Positions 47,873 through 61,000 of a stretch of DNA of 64,000 bases are shown in pieces. A program made the position numbers and the translations under genes. Numbering within the stretch: position 1 is the first letter of the stretch; the number at the start of each line of letters is the position of its first letter. Where the stretch lies: the NCBI GenBank assembly GCA_013433145.1, contig CM024185.1, positions 2,368,501 through 2,432,500 of the forward strand, read 5' to 3'. This DNA is from Ascaris suum. Its lineage: Eukaryota > Nematoda > Chromadorea > Rhabditida > Ascarididae. Below the pieces are notes generated by a model. That model was not told where the DNA came from and did no database searches. It saw only the letters and a program-made list of their open reading frames with translations.

Positions 47873-48792
47873 CTGATGCGGTATTTCAATAGCTATTGGA
47901 GCAGCTAATATTAGGTTTGTCATATATAAACCGATAAGCCTGTAATAAAGAATAAAAATAAAGTTATCCGTTTTAAAATAAGGCTACGATGAAGATTTTC
48001 CTACGTATAAACAATAAAGATTTAAAAACAAGCAATAGTGTAAATAGTCATAAATGAGGAAATTAAAAATATTTATACTTTTTTGGTTAACAATCGATTA
48101 TATAGGCCATCGTTAGTTAACAATACGAACAAATCGATTATGCTTAGGCCATCATCACGCAATACGAATTTTTCGGAAAACTTGGCTACTGATAAAGAAG
48201 AAAATTGCATGAAAAAAAACCACAAATGGCAAATTAATTTTGAAAAAGAAAAATCGAAATATAAGTGAAATGAAATGATGATAAAATGAAAGAAGAATAA
48301 TTACAAGCAACTAGATGATGCTAGAGCTAAAAGAATCTCATCGTTGAGGCGTGTGAAAATCAGTTTAATTAAAGAATTTATGCACAGAATGAAACAAATA
48401 TGTGAAATACATGCTAATAATTAACACAAGTAATCGAGAATAAATTTATGCAATTCAAATGAAGCAAAAAAAACGCATAATTAACAGGTAATCTATTTGC
48501 TGATCAGATAGGATGATTTTTATTTCTTCAGGCGTTCAAGATATCAGAATGTGTAATTGCCTACAGTTTTCATGCTCATCACTGCAAATGAAGCATTGTG
48601 AGATTAATTTTCACGCGATTTTATTGCATACAAATTGACGTAGAAAACGGATATTGAGAGCATAAATGAAATTAGCAAAGAGTCAATTAATATCACTAAA
48701 TCATAAAATATAGCTAATCGTCTAATGGTCTTTTTACAAGTAAAGTAGTGAAGAAAAGAATTTCGCCAATAGCATTTTATCGGCTCTTCCAT
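47873..48792 (-). CDS. Candidate fragment of a multi-pass membrane protein
   Basis: Two minus-strand exons join in frame. The piece ending at 48632 (donor GTATGC, phase 2) reads CKKTIRRLAIFYDLVILIDS, then a hydrophobic run to SVFYVN. The exon 47939-47873 follows TTTATTACAG and reads LIGLYMTNLILAAPIAIEIP, ending CAG before GTTATA. The joined product has a short Cys-containing N-terminus and two hydrophobic helices with a short turn, as in small nematode four-helix membrane proteins or a serpentine receptor. I could not find the remaining exons; 46950-46645 is another hydrophobic frame but does not join convincingly. A start at 48792 is only the first ATG. Confidence 0.35.
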
Positions 48793-48949
48793 TCAAAATA
48801 AGAAGTGATGTGCAATGAATCAAACGGTAAATGTGATAGAAATTCCACCTAGTCGGAACCTATTGAGTAGAAAAGCAAAAATCTAAAATTTCACTTTGCG
48901 ATCAACTAATTTCTTGATGATGGTTTTGAATGGGCAATTTTGTAAGGTA

Positions 48950-49445
48950 AATCAGTCGGTTATGGATCAAACGAGAATAGTACGCGTGCAAGTTAAGTGG
49001 AACAAGGTCAAGAGCATAGAGGCAAATCAAAAGATTGCACGACATCCGTCATGAGGCTAGCCTAAGGCAGAATCGGGAGTATATGAAAGGTGTCGATGTG
49101 CTCGTGTTCCTAAGGTTCGTGTTCCCTATCAAAGCCATTAGTTCAAGTTTAGTTGTTCCCGAGTTCGAGCCCCATCTGTCACCGTGAGGAGATCGGCGGC
49201 AACGTGGAGTTCTCTGGGTGCGACTACGAGGTCGTGCCGATAATCGAAGCCACTCCTGTGAACGAGTCCCTACTTGTTTGCTACGTCATTGTATAAGCGT
49301 GATCAACTGTTTCCCCTTATACCCGTGTCGTCTCGTAGTTTGCTCGACCGCATCTCGGCAAAAGGTGCAAATCCTCAACGAGACCTGGGCGACTAAACCA
49401 GCCAACAAGCTGATCCTTACAAATTTTGCCGTTTGCTCGTTTTGA
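48950..49445. other. GC-richer island, content unknown
   Basis: Clearly less AT-rich than the surroundings. An open plus-strand frame at 49218-49445 reads MRLRGRADNRSHSCERVP and onward but has no recognisable domain or splice context. A GTTCGAGCC motif at about 49162 resembles a tRNA T-loop, but its stem does not pair. Confidence 0.35.
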
Positions 49446-52400
49446 TTCATTGAACTTGTAAAGCAACAAGTAATCTAATATCATCGATCAATTTTTTTAT
49501 CATAATGCATAAATTTTCATATTTTGAGCAATTATGCATTTTTCATATGTTCCGAACATCAACTTGTCGAAGCTGACCTTCTTCCTCTCATAATTCGTCG
49601 TTGTTTTCGAATGCATCCTTTACAAAGACTACATTTAATATCGATTATATGATATTTTTTTTACGACAGTTGATGTTCGGAATGGAAGGTCATTATTATA
49701 TAACCGTAAGGTTCGCCATTAAAAGGACACTGTCGCTGATTGCGTGATGAAAACGGAAAAGGCCACCATATAATCCAATCACCTAATTACAAATTTAATA
49801 GGGCTTGATGGAGCAAAGTGGAGAATAGAATGGCGAGAAAAGGAGCAAATGAACGGAAGATGGAAGATGACACTAACGCAAAGAAATGAAGGTTAAATAA
49901 GATTACGTATAATAACGAGTACACATGCACAAAAGTCCACAAAATACCACTTCATTAACGTTAACACAGAAATACTTTCAATGCGTTGTTTAATTAATTA
50001 AGTTGCAGGTATTAATTGGCTACATTATTTCTTCAAGAATCGTTTTTTTTTTTCGGATATTAGCATAGAAGAAATGAAACTTCACAAGAAAGATTTTACT
50101 TTTTTTTTTCTAAGAGGAAATTTTTCGATCAATTTAAAATGAGAGATAATTTATTAGTTTTATCAAGAAAATCTAATTTAACTCATTTCTAATGCTATCG
50201 ATTTCCTTCGAAATCTAATTTGATCGTCTTCGAAAAAAAAAAAAAACTTGAGATCCGAAATAAAAACTTCAAGAAAAAATTTAAATTATTCTAGGAAATT
50301 AAGATTACATGTGTTGTGATCGTTCAGTTCAATTAAAAACGTTTATAATTTTTCCTTTATAACGATTTTTTTAAATTTATATTTTTATTGAAAATTTTGT
50401 TACAATTTCAAATGTATTTTTAGGCCATTTAATTTCTATGTCGTTATATGAAAAGTGATTATTTGTAATAAAATTTCTTTTCTTTTTTTGTTTGGAAAAT
50501 ATTTGAATTTTTTCATTTATTATATAACGTTCTTCGCTAGAATTCAATGAACGAATTTACTACACCATAAAGACTAAAAATCTTTTAATGTATAATAAAT
50601 TGTTTTGCTTACAACATACTTACTAATCTATAAAAGATACAATGAATAATAAAGAAAAGAATGTTGATAATTGAAGGTTATTGGTGCAAATATTCGAATT
50701 TAACTATATTTAATTTATCATCTCATTTCGTTCTATGATCTTCTAGTGGATTTAAAATTTTCGTTTTCTTTACGCAATAATTTTTTTTCATAACGCTTTG
50801 AGGTGATAATAAACATTCTAATCGTATCAGAAAATCACACATAAAATAGGCAATCTGAGGAAAAGGCCTAATTTTGTTTCGATTGAGAAATCCAAGAATT
50901 AGGCCTGACTTTGAATCGATTAAAAAAACTTTCCCCCTCCCCTCCAAGAAAATGAAATCGTCCGTACCTGAAAAGACGTCTTTTCTCTCATATATCTAAT
51001 TTTTCAAGCTATTTTTTTTCTCGCTTCTCCTCATTCTTTTATTTCATCAACAACTATCATTCAACAATTGCTTACTTATACAGCATAGTTTTGCTTGACT
51101 TGAAATACATATAGAATAGAATAGGATAGAACAGTTTTTAAGGTAACACTGTGAGAAGTTTATTTTTGATTTAGAGCAGATATTAAGTGATTTTGAACGA
51201 GACATAATAAAGATGTCAAATATGGACTGCAGAGTGGAAAGTTTTGGTCGGTGAATATACTTCAGCATGTTATATCCCCTTGCATAAGCTAGCCTCACAT
51301 ATAGCATCACTGATGGTGGCAAGGTAACAACGAAGGTAGAAAAGTTCACTCAGATAAGGCAATCAGAACCATGTCCAAGCCTGGAGCGTATATAAGCCTG
51401 GAGCATATCCGAATCTGGAGCGTGTTCTGTTTGGAAATTATTAATTTAACGAACATTAACTAGCCCCGAAAGTTACTAAAACGGCGCAGTTATAATAAAC
51501 TGATCACTTATCGAGTTTCTACCGTTGCGTAATTCCTAGAACAAACAGCACCCGAATTCATGATGAGATATTACAATATACAATATGGGAATCAGCCAAA
51601 GTTTGCATAGGGCCTATGCCTGAACGCAACAACAGCCTAGCATGACTCTACTAAAAGCATCCATTACCTTCGTGGTATTTTGTTTGTTAGCGGAATCGGA
51701 ACTGCAACGTTCAACTTCCTCTTACTTTGTATTATTAGAGATCGAATGACGCGTTTCCTCTTAAAGAGTCTATTGTCTGATTTAAGTCACGCCATTCCTC
51801 TTAAATGAATGTATTGCTTGAGTTAATGCTACTTCCAGCTTGATAATTTCAAAAAAAAAAAAAAAAAACAAAATATTCGCGAAGAATTGTTGCAGTCATC
51901 TGACACCCTTGAATGATACTCCCAGTGAACTTAGAATAAAGAAATTTAATTTCATGGCAATGCTGAAACACGAGAAAATCCTCTTCCTATTCCACATTTC
52001 ATAATCAACATGAGAGTTGTAGTTTTATCTGCTTTGCACATCGTTTCTCAGACCTACTAGATTGTGCATGCTATATTTTCAGCCAATGAAGTATTTAAAC
52101 GAGTGTCGAGTAAGGTTTTTGGTGATAATATATTTTCACCATCTACTGATATCAAAGTTATCTATTTTACGTTTAGTTTCTGCAATCGCGCTTATCACCT
52201 CAATGGAGAAGTGTTCATAGTCAATGATATCGATTTCTATGCGCTCATTATCATCTGAAAATCTAATCTCATAATCTAATATATACGGATGGGAATGCTC
52301 TAAACGAGTGAGCGTCCAAAATACTTAAACGTCGTCTAAAAAACCAAAAAAATCAAACAATCCTATCATTCGAGCATTATATATGCTTAACTGCACTCTT

Positions 52401-55050
52401 TATTCCATATGGATACCTCGTACGCATCAATTATAATCGGTTCATTAAGAGTTTATAAATTCTTCAACGAGCACCATTCTCTCATAGTTCGTCTATCTAA
52501 TTCTCTCATACGTGTTACTAATTCCATCTATAAAAAAAAATTTCCCTTTCTTTAGACCTAAATTTCTATATCATTCAATCATTTTTATGGATACCATTTA
52601 TGGTAATGGTATATATTCGACTGATGGCATTATTATTTAAACGCATTGTTTAAGATTAATAAATTTATTTCTATGATCGTTATTATATCAATTTTGATGA
52701 AATTTTATTGTCACTATAATTAAAGCAATTATAATTAACGCATAAATCTTTACCAATTTGAAACGCAGTAATGATTTCCTCTGAGGGATTAAAAAAAAAA
52801 AATGATGTTTATATGGTAATCTTTGTTCGCATCTTTAGTACGCGACATCATACATTTACATAAATATAAGCTAATTTGAAATTGAATTTTACGTATCCTC
52901 ATCGATATTAGTGATTTTACTCCAATGGAAAATATAATAGACGTTAAATTTTGTTTTAATATATAGATGGCTCGAATATTATCATTCATTTATCAGCAAT
53001 ATTTTCAATATGATGCTTAGATTGCTTAAATCAACTTATTGGCAATTTATGTTCAATCGAAATTTCAGCGTTATTAATTAAGTTAAATAAATTTCAAAGA
53101 GTGTGGAAAACTTATAGCTTTCATAAGAAGAAAATCGTTACATTATCGAATTTTGATTAAATTAGCACTTAGCAAAAGTGAAATTCTCTCAGAATCAAAT
53201 AGCGAAATAAATCAAGTTCTGATTAAATTAATCTCCTTTTTTTTTCTTCATAAAATTAGTACAAATTAGAGAAAAAAAAAGAAATTTTTTTGAGATAAGT
53301 CGTTGCAAGAATTTAATTAAAGAGAATTGCATGAATTATTGCCTAAGAATACTATAAATAGAGTCGAAATTGGCTAACGCTTCTAATTCAATTCAACAAT
53401 AGTGTTATTTCACAACGTAAATTGAAGTAATTAGTGTTCTCGGATTTGAAACATATATATTCGATTCCTTATGCATATCGTTCTAACACCTAAAGAATTC
53501 ATCAAAAAATGCTTCATTCATATAAAATTTGAATTTTATTCAATAAATTTGCATATTTACATTTACTAAAAGAATTTTTAACGTTTACTAGCTGTAAATC
53601 TATAGGTTTATTGATGAAAATAAAAAATTTTAGTAAACGAAATAGTATTTGTGCCTCGATTCGGTTTGCAAAACAAAATTGTTGTTCATCTACAGATATG
53701 CAGAGTATTTAGTTTTGAAATAATAATATTGTAGGAGATGTAAGAGATGATATTGTTGATGAGCGTCATATTAGGCTCCATGGGAGTCAATTAAATTTAC
53801 AGTATCACTGACCACATCTCTCATAGTATTATTGGCCGTAATATCTCCTCCAGTATCATTGACCACAACATCTCAAACTGTTGCCGCCGTTTTTGACCTT
53901 TTTGAGGTTCGAATAAACAGACATATTCGCAACAACTACTAGCATTCCTTGAATATTGCTCGTAATTCTTTTCCAAAAAAGGTTGCTATGAAATAAAATG
54001 TCGTCTTATATCTCATTATATGCTTGCCAAATTTTGTTACTTTTAGCTTTAGTAGTTTTCGAGTTGAAAGTGTCCGACAAACACATAAACAGACAGACAC
54101 ACAGACACACAGACAAGCAATTTTGCAAGAACGTATCATAATAAACGAGCAAAAAAAAAACTAAATATAAGGGAAGATGCAACAATGCAAGTTCGGAGGG
54201 ATGTTAGCTAATTTTTGAACAGTTTCGCACCGCTTAAATTACGGGGTGAATGAGCTGAATCAACGCAGGTAATCCAGGTAACCAATGCAGGTAATTTCTA
54301 AAATTTATTGAGTATTCGATAGGGAATCGTTGAGGTTTTAAGAAACGTTTACTCTGAAATTCAAATTTGACCGTCCCTCTTTCCATTCCTTAATCACTGT
54401 ACCCAGCCAACCTTTAATATTCCCATGATCACCTTAATTAACTAATATGGGTAATTTTTTTCTATTTTTGAAGTTTTGTGCTGTAAATAATACAATAGTG
54501 AATTTAAAAATTGTGGTGTATAGTGCAGCATTAAATTCCTTACATAATATTGTGCAATGTTGTTCGGATGAATTTATTTAAGTCGTTGCATTGCTCCTTC
54601 TTAGAGCTAGTCGTTGTTGATAGGGAAAGGTGATGTATGAGGTTTCAACGATTACGACGTTCAGGTGAACGAAGGAAAATTTAACGACATCATTTTTTCA
54701 GCCAGATATCTGGCAGTTTTTGAGCCTGATATCTATCTTCAACTAACTTGATCGGCGCTGTCTTCGTCTGTCGATGCGATACGCTCAATTGTTTTAGCAT
54801 TCGATTTTAGCAAAGATAATCACCCACCGATTTTATGGGCTATAACTTAGAGTTTTACTACCTAAGATAGAAAAGGAATCCGATGTTCATTTCGTCTACG
54901 CGCGTAATAATAAGTACCATATGAATTGATAGTATTTTCCGTGTTTAATGCTTAATCTATTTACGGTGATATTTAGTCTTTATTTTTCTACTTCCTTTCT
55001 ATGCTTTATCTTTTTCTGTTTTTATTTTAATTATTTCAAAAATTTAAACC
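49446..55050. other. Intergenic AT-rich stretch
   Basis: No gene is supported. A plus-strand frame at 52060-52258 directly follows TATTTTCAG and reads ANEVFKRVSSKVFGDN and onward to TGA; it might be a terminal exon, but nothing upstream joins it. An A18 run lies at about 51850-51868 and a CAGA/CACA repeat at about 54080-54117. Confidence 0.45.
53801..53874. repeat. Three diverged tandem copies of a 24-27 bp unit
   Basis: The units begin AGTATCACTGACCACATCTC, AGTATTATTGGCCGTAATAT and AGTATCATTGACCACAACAT at 53801, 53825 and 53852. The middle copy is the most diverged. No function is evident. Confidence 0.75.
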
Positions 55051-55054
55051 ATAA

Positions 55055-55073
55055 TTTCTTATTACAGGTGCAA
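55055..55073 (+). promoter_or_regulatory. Putative trans-splice acceptor before zinc-finger gene ATG
   Basis: TTTCTTATTACAG ends at 55067, followed by GTGCAA and the ATG at 55074. The pattern matches the acceptors before the other two genes and suggests spliced-leader addition. Confidence 0.5.
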
Positions 55074-58000
55074 ATGACTGATAATACAACAATATCCAAA
55101 GAAGTTGATGTTGGCGATAGTCAAATAGAGAAATCGACGACTAGTACTGAAAGGAAACCTTCAAAGCAGTTCCAAATGGGGCATATTCGAGAGGCACAGA
55201 AAGCTCAAGAAGGAACTCTAAACGAGAGGAAAATAGTAGCAGTGAAATCAGATGATGGTAAGTATGCTTGATGGTTCCTCTTCAATATTTTTTATTCATT
55301 CTCCATCTTCACTCCTCCATAATGGCATTAAGATTGCTTCATGAAATATTTCATTTGCAGTAATAAAGGCTTCCCGTTTATTTATTTCTCGTTTTTGTTT
55401 TTCATGATAAATGATATACTATGGAAAATGACAAGTAATATTGTATTGTAATATTGTAAAAAATGATAGGTATTGTATGTAATATTTGGTTGTAGTATTA
55501 TATTTAATCGATGATAATAAAATTGCGATATTCGTAGTACATTTCATGGTAAATGCAACGGTCTGAATTCATTATCATCCATTTGAATGTTTAACGAATA
55601 CTCCAGGTGACTTCTTAGGCTTAAATAGCCTTTGATTCAAATCCACTTATATCGCATCGTTCCTCTTCCTCTTTTTCGTTTAGAACCTAATCTCTTATGG
55701 TTATTTACTAATATAAATGATTGTATTGAACGTTAGTCTCCAAATATTTATTCAAATCTTTGAACGTCAAATTATAAATGAATTTTTAATAGATGCGGCG
55801 CCAGTTGACGTAACTAAGAAGCAGCCCTGTAGAAGAAGACCCAGAAGCGGCGGTATGGTCGCTCAACAGTCATCGTCGCGATACGAATACCGCCGATTCA
55901 GAAGGCCAACAAAGATTCATAGTGGCTTATCAACGGTCGCCGATAAGAATGAGAATGCATGTGAAAAGAATCCCACCGCGTCTGATGGTATTAGCATGGC
56001 TCTGAAAGAAATAAACCAATTGAGTCGGAGCGGAATGATGACATAAGCGGAAGTGGGGATTCAACAGGTAACAAATTTCAAGTAAGCTAGATAGAGTTGG
56101 TTGCATTTGTTTTCTCTTTTTGTGCTTTTTCCGCTCAAATTTGGCGAGCGGAAAATCTTTGAGAGCTGTCTGTGTTCAGGTGCTGGAAAATTTAATTCCA
56201 GCCTTAGTGAAGCCGCTAAAAACTAGTGAATATAATATGAAACTTGAATGTTTTAATTATTTCCACCGCAGTAATTAAACGAGCACAAACGCGAGCAACT
56301 CTTATTGCGGGCTGTGCTTTTGTCGGCTGTATTTTCCTATAATGCAGCTATTCGAATTTCATTCACTATTTCGATTGTACTTTTGGCGGCCTCGGATTGT
56401 TACTATGGCCTGAATTTTGCATCGTCCTTTTTTTTTCTTAAATCGTTTTTTTTTTTTTTTTTTTTGATCATGAGTATGGAAGAGAATTCAACTAACATGA
56501 ATTGTCTTCTTTTTAAAAGCATTTCTTATTAAAATTCACCTGTTCCATTTTTTTTCTTGTAAGTTCTGAGAAGAAATGGTTTATGTAAGGAACGTTTTTC
56601 CCTCAGCATGATTTCCTATTGGAATGCAGCTTTAACGTTCTTTCCAAATTTCTAGGAGTAGGTGGGGGGGGGGGGTTTCTGCTCAGGGAACGACGGTATC
56701 TAACATAAAGTTTTATAGCGCTTCTTGCTTGTTTCATTTATTTCTCATTTTCAACAGTTCGTATGTCTAAAAAGGTCAACGAGGAAGCTATTATTGATAT
56801 TGTGTTCATATAATCCGATACAGACATAACGAGGATATAATCTCCTCATGTCATTTTCATGCCATACTGAAACTGATATCTCATCATTTTTCTTTTCCAT
56901 CATTCGTGTTTTTGAGGTGGGGTGCTATTTCTTCTGTTCAATTTTTCGAGGCTTTTCATCGAGAGTCGACTCAAAACTCATGTTGGGTGGGGGAGAGGAA
57001 CGGAACCGGGCTGGGAGTTCTTTAATCCATGAATTATTTAATCTTCCAGGTTATTAGCACTTACAGTGAAGAATAATATGTATTTCCTATCGTCGTATAT
57101 TTTAGATGCTGGAAAGGACAGCTTGGTTGACGCGCATACGGCAAGGTCGACACCTGCGAAGCGGCGCGTTTGTAAATATTTTGCAGCCGAACAAGTATGC
57201 TATTTTGGTGATCGTTGCCGTTTCTTACATGTGCGCGATGCGAAGCTTGAATTGGAAAACCTTCGCCCGACGCACGAGTCGACCATCCCGTCGACCGGTA
57301 AGCCTACTCAGCCAGCTCCTTTTCGACCTCAGGTTCTCCAGCTGACAAAGGAACAGTTGGGCTCGTCGGAGCAGTTGACTGCGTTCAACGCCGAACTCTC
57401 TTATTTTAAACGAAGGTTTCGCGATTCAGTCATCACAAAATTGGAGGATAAAACGACGATATTATTCGAGTATTCAATAACGGATCCTGATTGGGTTAGT
57501 CAACTAATATGCTTTATCTAGATCTATGAGATAGAAATCATTACGTAGTAATGCGAATTACGATGTGCAGCATGCTGAATTGTTCTGGGGGGAGAGAAAT
57601 CATCCTCAATGAATGGCATCAGCTTGGATTGACCGGTGTTTTAATGTCAAATGTCAGGTGTTTGAATTGCTGCAGAACCGAATGACCGGATAACCGCCAG
57701 TTGCTAGGTCTATGGTATTTTTATCCTGAAACAGGTTGCTTTCCATAACGTTTTGACGGATACAGTCATTGCGTAGTGGACTTTGAAGATTTATTGCTTT
57801 GTTTGTTTGCTTAATGGTAATCCACAGTAGTAGAATTGCTATAGGTAGTAGAATAGCAGTGACGATATTCATACTTATAGCCAGTCAGCTGTTGCAAAAA
57901 ACCAGCTTCTTGAAGGATTTTTGCCATAAAGGCGATGAGATGATTCCACGGTTCTTGAATTTTACGATCTCATCCTCCCCATTCCACCCTCTCCCCTCCT

Positions 58001-61000
58001 TCACTTACGAAATATGTTTACGAAATTCAGCATTTCCTCGTTTCTCTGCTCCCCATTATGAATTTTTGCATTATTTATCAGTGCCATGGAAAGAGTTACG
58101 CGGATGATCGATAGAAGTGTATTACAAGCCCTCATCGCACTTTTTATTCTGTTTCAGAACTCCTCACAGTTGCGACAAGGATAGCGTTCAACATAGAGCT
58201 GCTTTAGCGCCACTACCTGTTCCGATTAAGTTATAGCCAGTAGCCATAGCCAGTAGCCTAGTTATTATCGGATTTAGCGCACGACGTGATGTTGGAGTAA
58301 ACCCGACCTCGATTCCTCCCTCGATCGCGAGGAAACAGAATTTATCGCAGTCCTTGCTTTCATCCTTACAAGAATCATCACTTATTCTCCATACTTTTTG
58401 ATTTCGGAAGGGTCTTCTGTACACTTTGCAATGGCATGGGACGCTAAAACAAAGGTTTTTTTTTTTATAACGAAGCATCATCGCAGAGGAATGACGCTGA
58501 ATTGTATTGGTGGACGTTGATGTTCACTGAGGGAAATATTCCCGCTCAAATATTATCGCATTACCTTTAACAGTTATCACTGCGCATGTGGAAGGGAGTA
58601 GCCTTTTACGCGATAACTTAAGGTCAATTTACTTCAGCTCAACTAGTAATGAGTTAACGAAGCTCAGTTCAGTTTACCTCGTATAGTAATGAGGTGTCGA
58701 TTTCAGATATTCGAGGTGAAATCGTTACGGTTTTCATTAGTGTTACCTCAAGGTTATCCGATCGACAGAGGAAATATTCGAGTAGTGGACGAATCTCTAC
58801 CAAAGCCTTTAATTATTCACATCGATAAAGCATTGGATAATTATTGCATCGTAAGTTCTAATCTTCTTTGTTTAAATTGTCGACCTTTGTGGAATTCTTA
58901 TCAATTATAATAACTTCTATTTCGCGAACAATTCAGCGTTACTCTTTCAATAATCATTTATCATTTCGAAATGGCATATTATTATGAATCTATCTGTTTC
59001 TATGGGTATTCGAATTGATAAAATTAAAACAATGAATGGAATTCATTTTAGTGCTGAAATATTACTTCGATTTCCGCTATCAGCTAAATCATTAGCGAGA
59101 TTCATATCGATTTATATTTTCATTGGTTCATGGTTTTAGTAATATTTTTATTGCTAGTAAATCGAATGTCCTGTGCAAGCTTTATTTTTTTAATTTGTGA
59201 ACACGGTTGTGATCTTTTTTTTGCTTGTTTGTTTATGAAAGCTTGAAGTTCGGCATTGTTTGGTTATCACTAAAGTTAATTCTTATGGAAGCAAACCCAC
59301 CAGAGAACTTGTTCCTTATCCAACGGTGGGAGGCTCATTCACTTTCCCCACCATGCATACGAGAACATTGCCATCCTTTCAGAACGAGTTAAATCTAAAA
59401 AGGAGGCTGAATAAAACCCTTCTGTGGGGATTAGAATGTCCTGTTATCCTAGCCTGTTATCTGTGCTTTTTACCGAAAATCACCTTGAGAGCAATGTTAC
59501 CTTCTATTGCTCCCCATAATGAATGGCCTGATTTATTTCCTCAGTGAGGAGAAGAGAAATCACAGATGTCCACATCATTTCTCAATATCAGAGGTCATCG
59601 ACTTGGAATCTTTTCAGACAATCGCCAAAAAAAACGGAAATTATGTCCTTCAAAGTCAGTCAGTGTAAAAATGTTTTGCATACGTAAATGATTCGATTGT
59701 AGGCAAGATGGGAGGTGTTCGAATCAAAAAATGCGTTCGAATCTGTCGGGAAGAGTTTGATCAGGTGGATCGATCGGTCGATATTCGATTTGTTCGTTGT
59801 GGGTTTAAAAAAGACAAAAATGATATTCGAAGCGGAAAGTGCAGGAATATCGTTAGTGTTGCCTAGTGCTCCATCGAATCCTCTAGGGGAATCGAAAGAG
59901 GGAGAAGCGGATGTCAGCGATCCAAAAGCTCCAAATGCTCAAAATGCACATCAAGTTAGTAATTATTGTTGTTTTATTTCCACAAGGGAAATGAAAAATT
60001 ATCAAAATATAACGTCGAACAAAAAAGAAGAAGTAAACCAAACGATCAAGACTCTAGCACTGACGATCTGATCCACAAGAGGAGATGATTGTTGCCGAGA
60101 GGGATCCTGTTTGGAAACGGTCAAGGAAAAAATTAGATGAGATTATGAAACTAGTATGATGTAGTTGCTTAGGAAGGGTGATAGAAAAGAGTCGAAAATT
60201 TCATCCGGAGACTTGCAGGATGTCAGACTGATAGAAGTTTTTTGCACTACAAGCATACTAGGTGTGATATACTTTCTGGGTGAATAATGATGTTGAGGTG
60301 GTTAGATCTTCAAGTGGCATCAGCGGGTATCTGTTTTCAAAAGCCCTTTTCAACAAGCTTTGCTCGTCAAGTTAACATCAAGAAAGAGTGTCGTCAAGAA
60401 ACGGCAACGTGGAAGGAGCGAATCACTGTTGACTACAATAAAATGCATCTGAAATGAGAGTCAGTGTCACTGAGTTTATTGTAGGTAGCAAATTTATCGA
60501 GTAACGCATCATTAGTCTCTCTTCAAGCAGCAAATGCTGCAAGCCATGTGAAGCTAAGAAACAAAAGCGAAAGTCATGATCTAGAGGGATGCTGGAATGT
60601 TCAGAGAGTAGTCTGATTTGCGTCGCATTAGAGACGATGATGTGTGTGATGGGGTCTACGAAGACAATATGCTCTGCGATACGAATAATTCTATAAAAAA
60701 GCTCGATAAAATCAGGTGTTTTGTCACGTATGCGCCTTCAGATACGCATTTTTTTTAAAGGAACGAGAGGAGAAGAGAGAATTTCGTCCAACTCGTTTTC
60801 ATTATTTCAAATTAAAGCATATGATGACCTTTCTCGTCTTTTCTATTTTCTGCACTATTCTTACGAATCGTTTTCTTCATGAAACGCTCATTTTCCATAA
60901 TTATACTTCATAAAAAAGCAAATTGCTTAACAAAGTTATTTCGTTCGTAGTTTTTGCTCCAAAAAAAAACTACAAATAGAATTAGAAAGCCGAGTAAATG

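Noticed and set aside
49155..49230. tRNA-like GTTCGAGCC motif
   Set aside because: The flanking bases do not pair as a T-stem, and there is no D-arm or anticodon arm at the right distance.
57654..58481. Minus-strand frames inside a zinc-finger gene intron (57872-57654 and 58481-58188)
   Set aside because: The first has a hydrophobic N-terminus and the second a mixed composition, but neither has splice or homology support; a nested gene is possible but not shown.
59260..59547. A 95-codon plus-strand frame between zinc-finger exons 4 and 5
   Set aside because: It is not needed for phase, has no acceptor at its start that fits, and includes a pattern typical of intron sequence.
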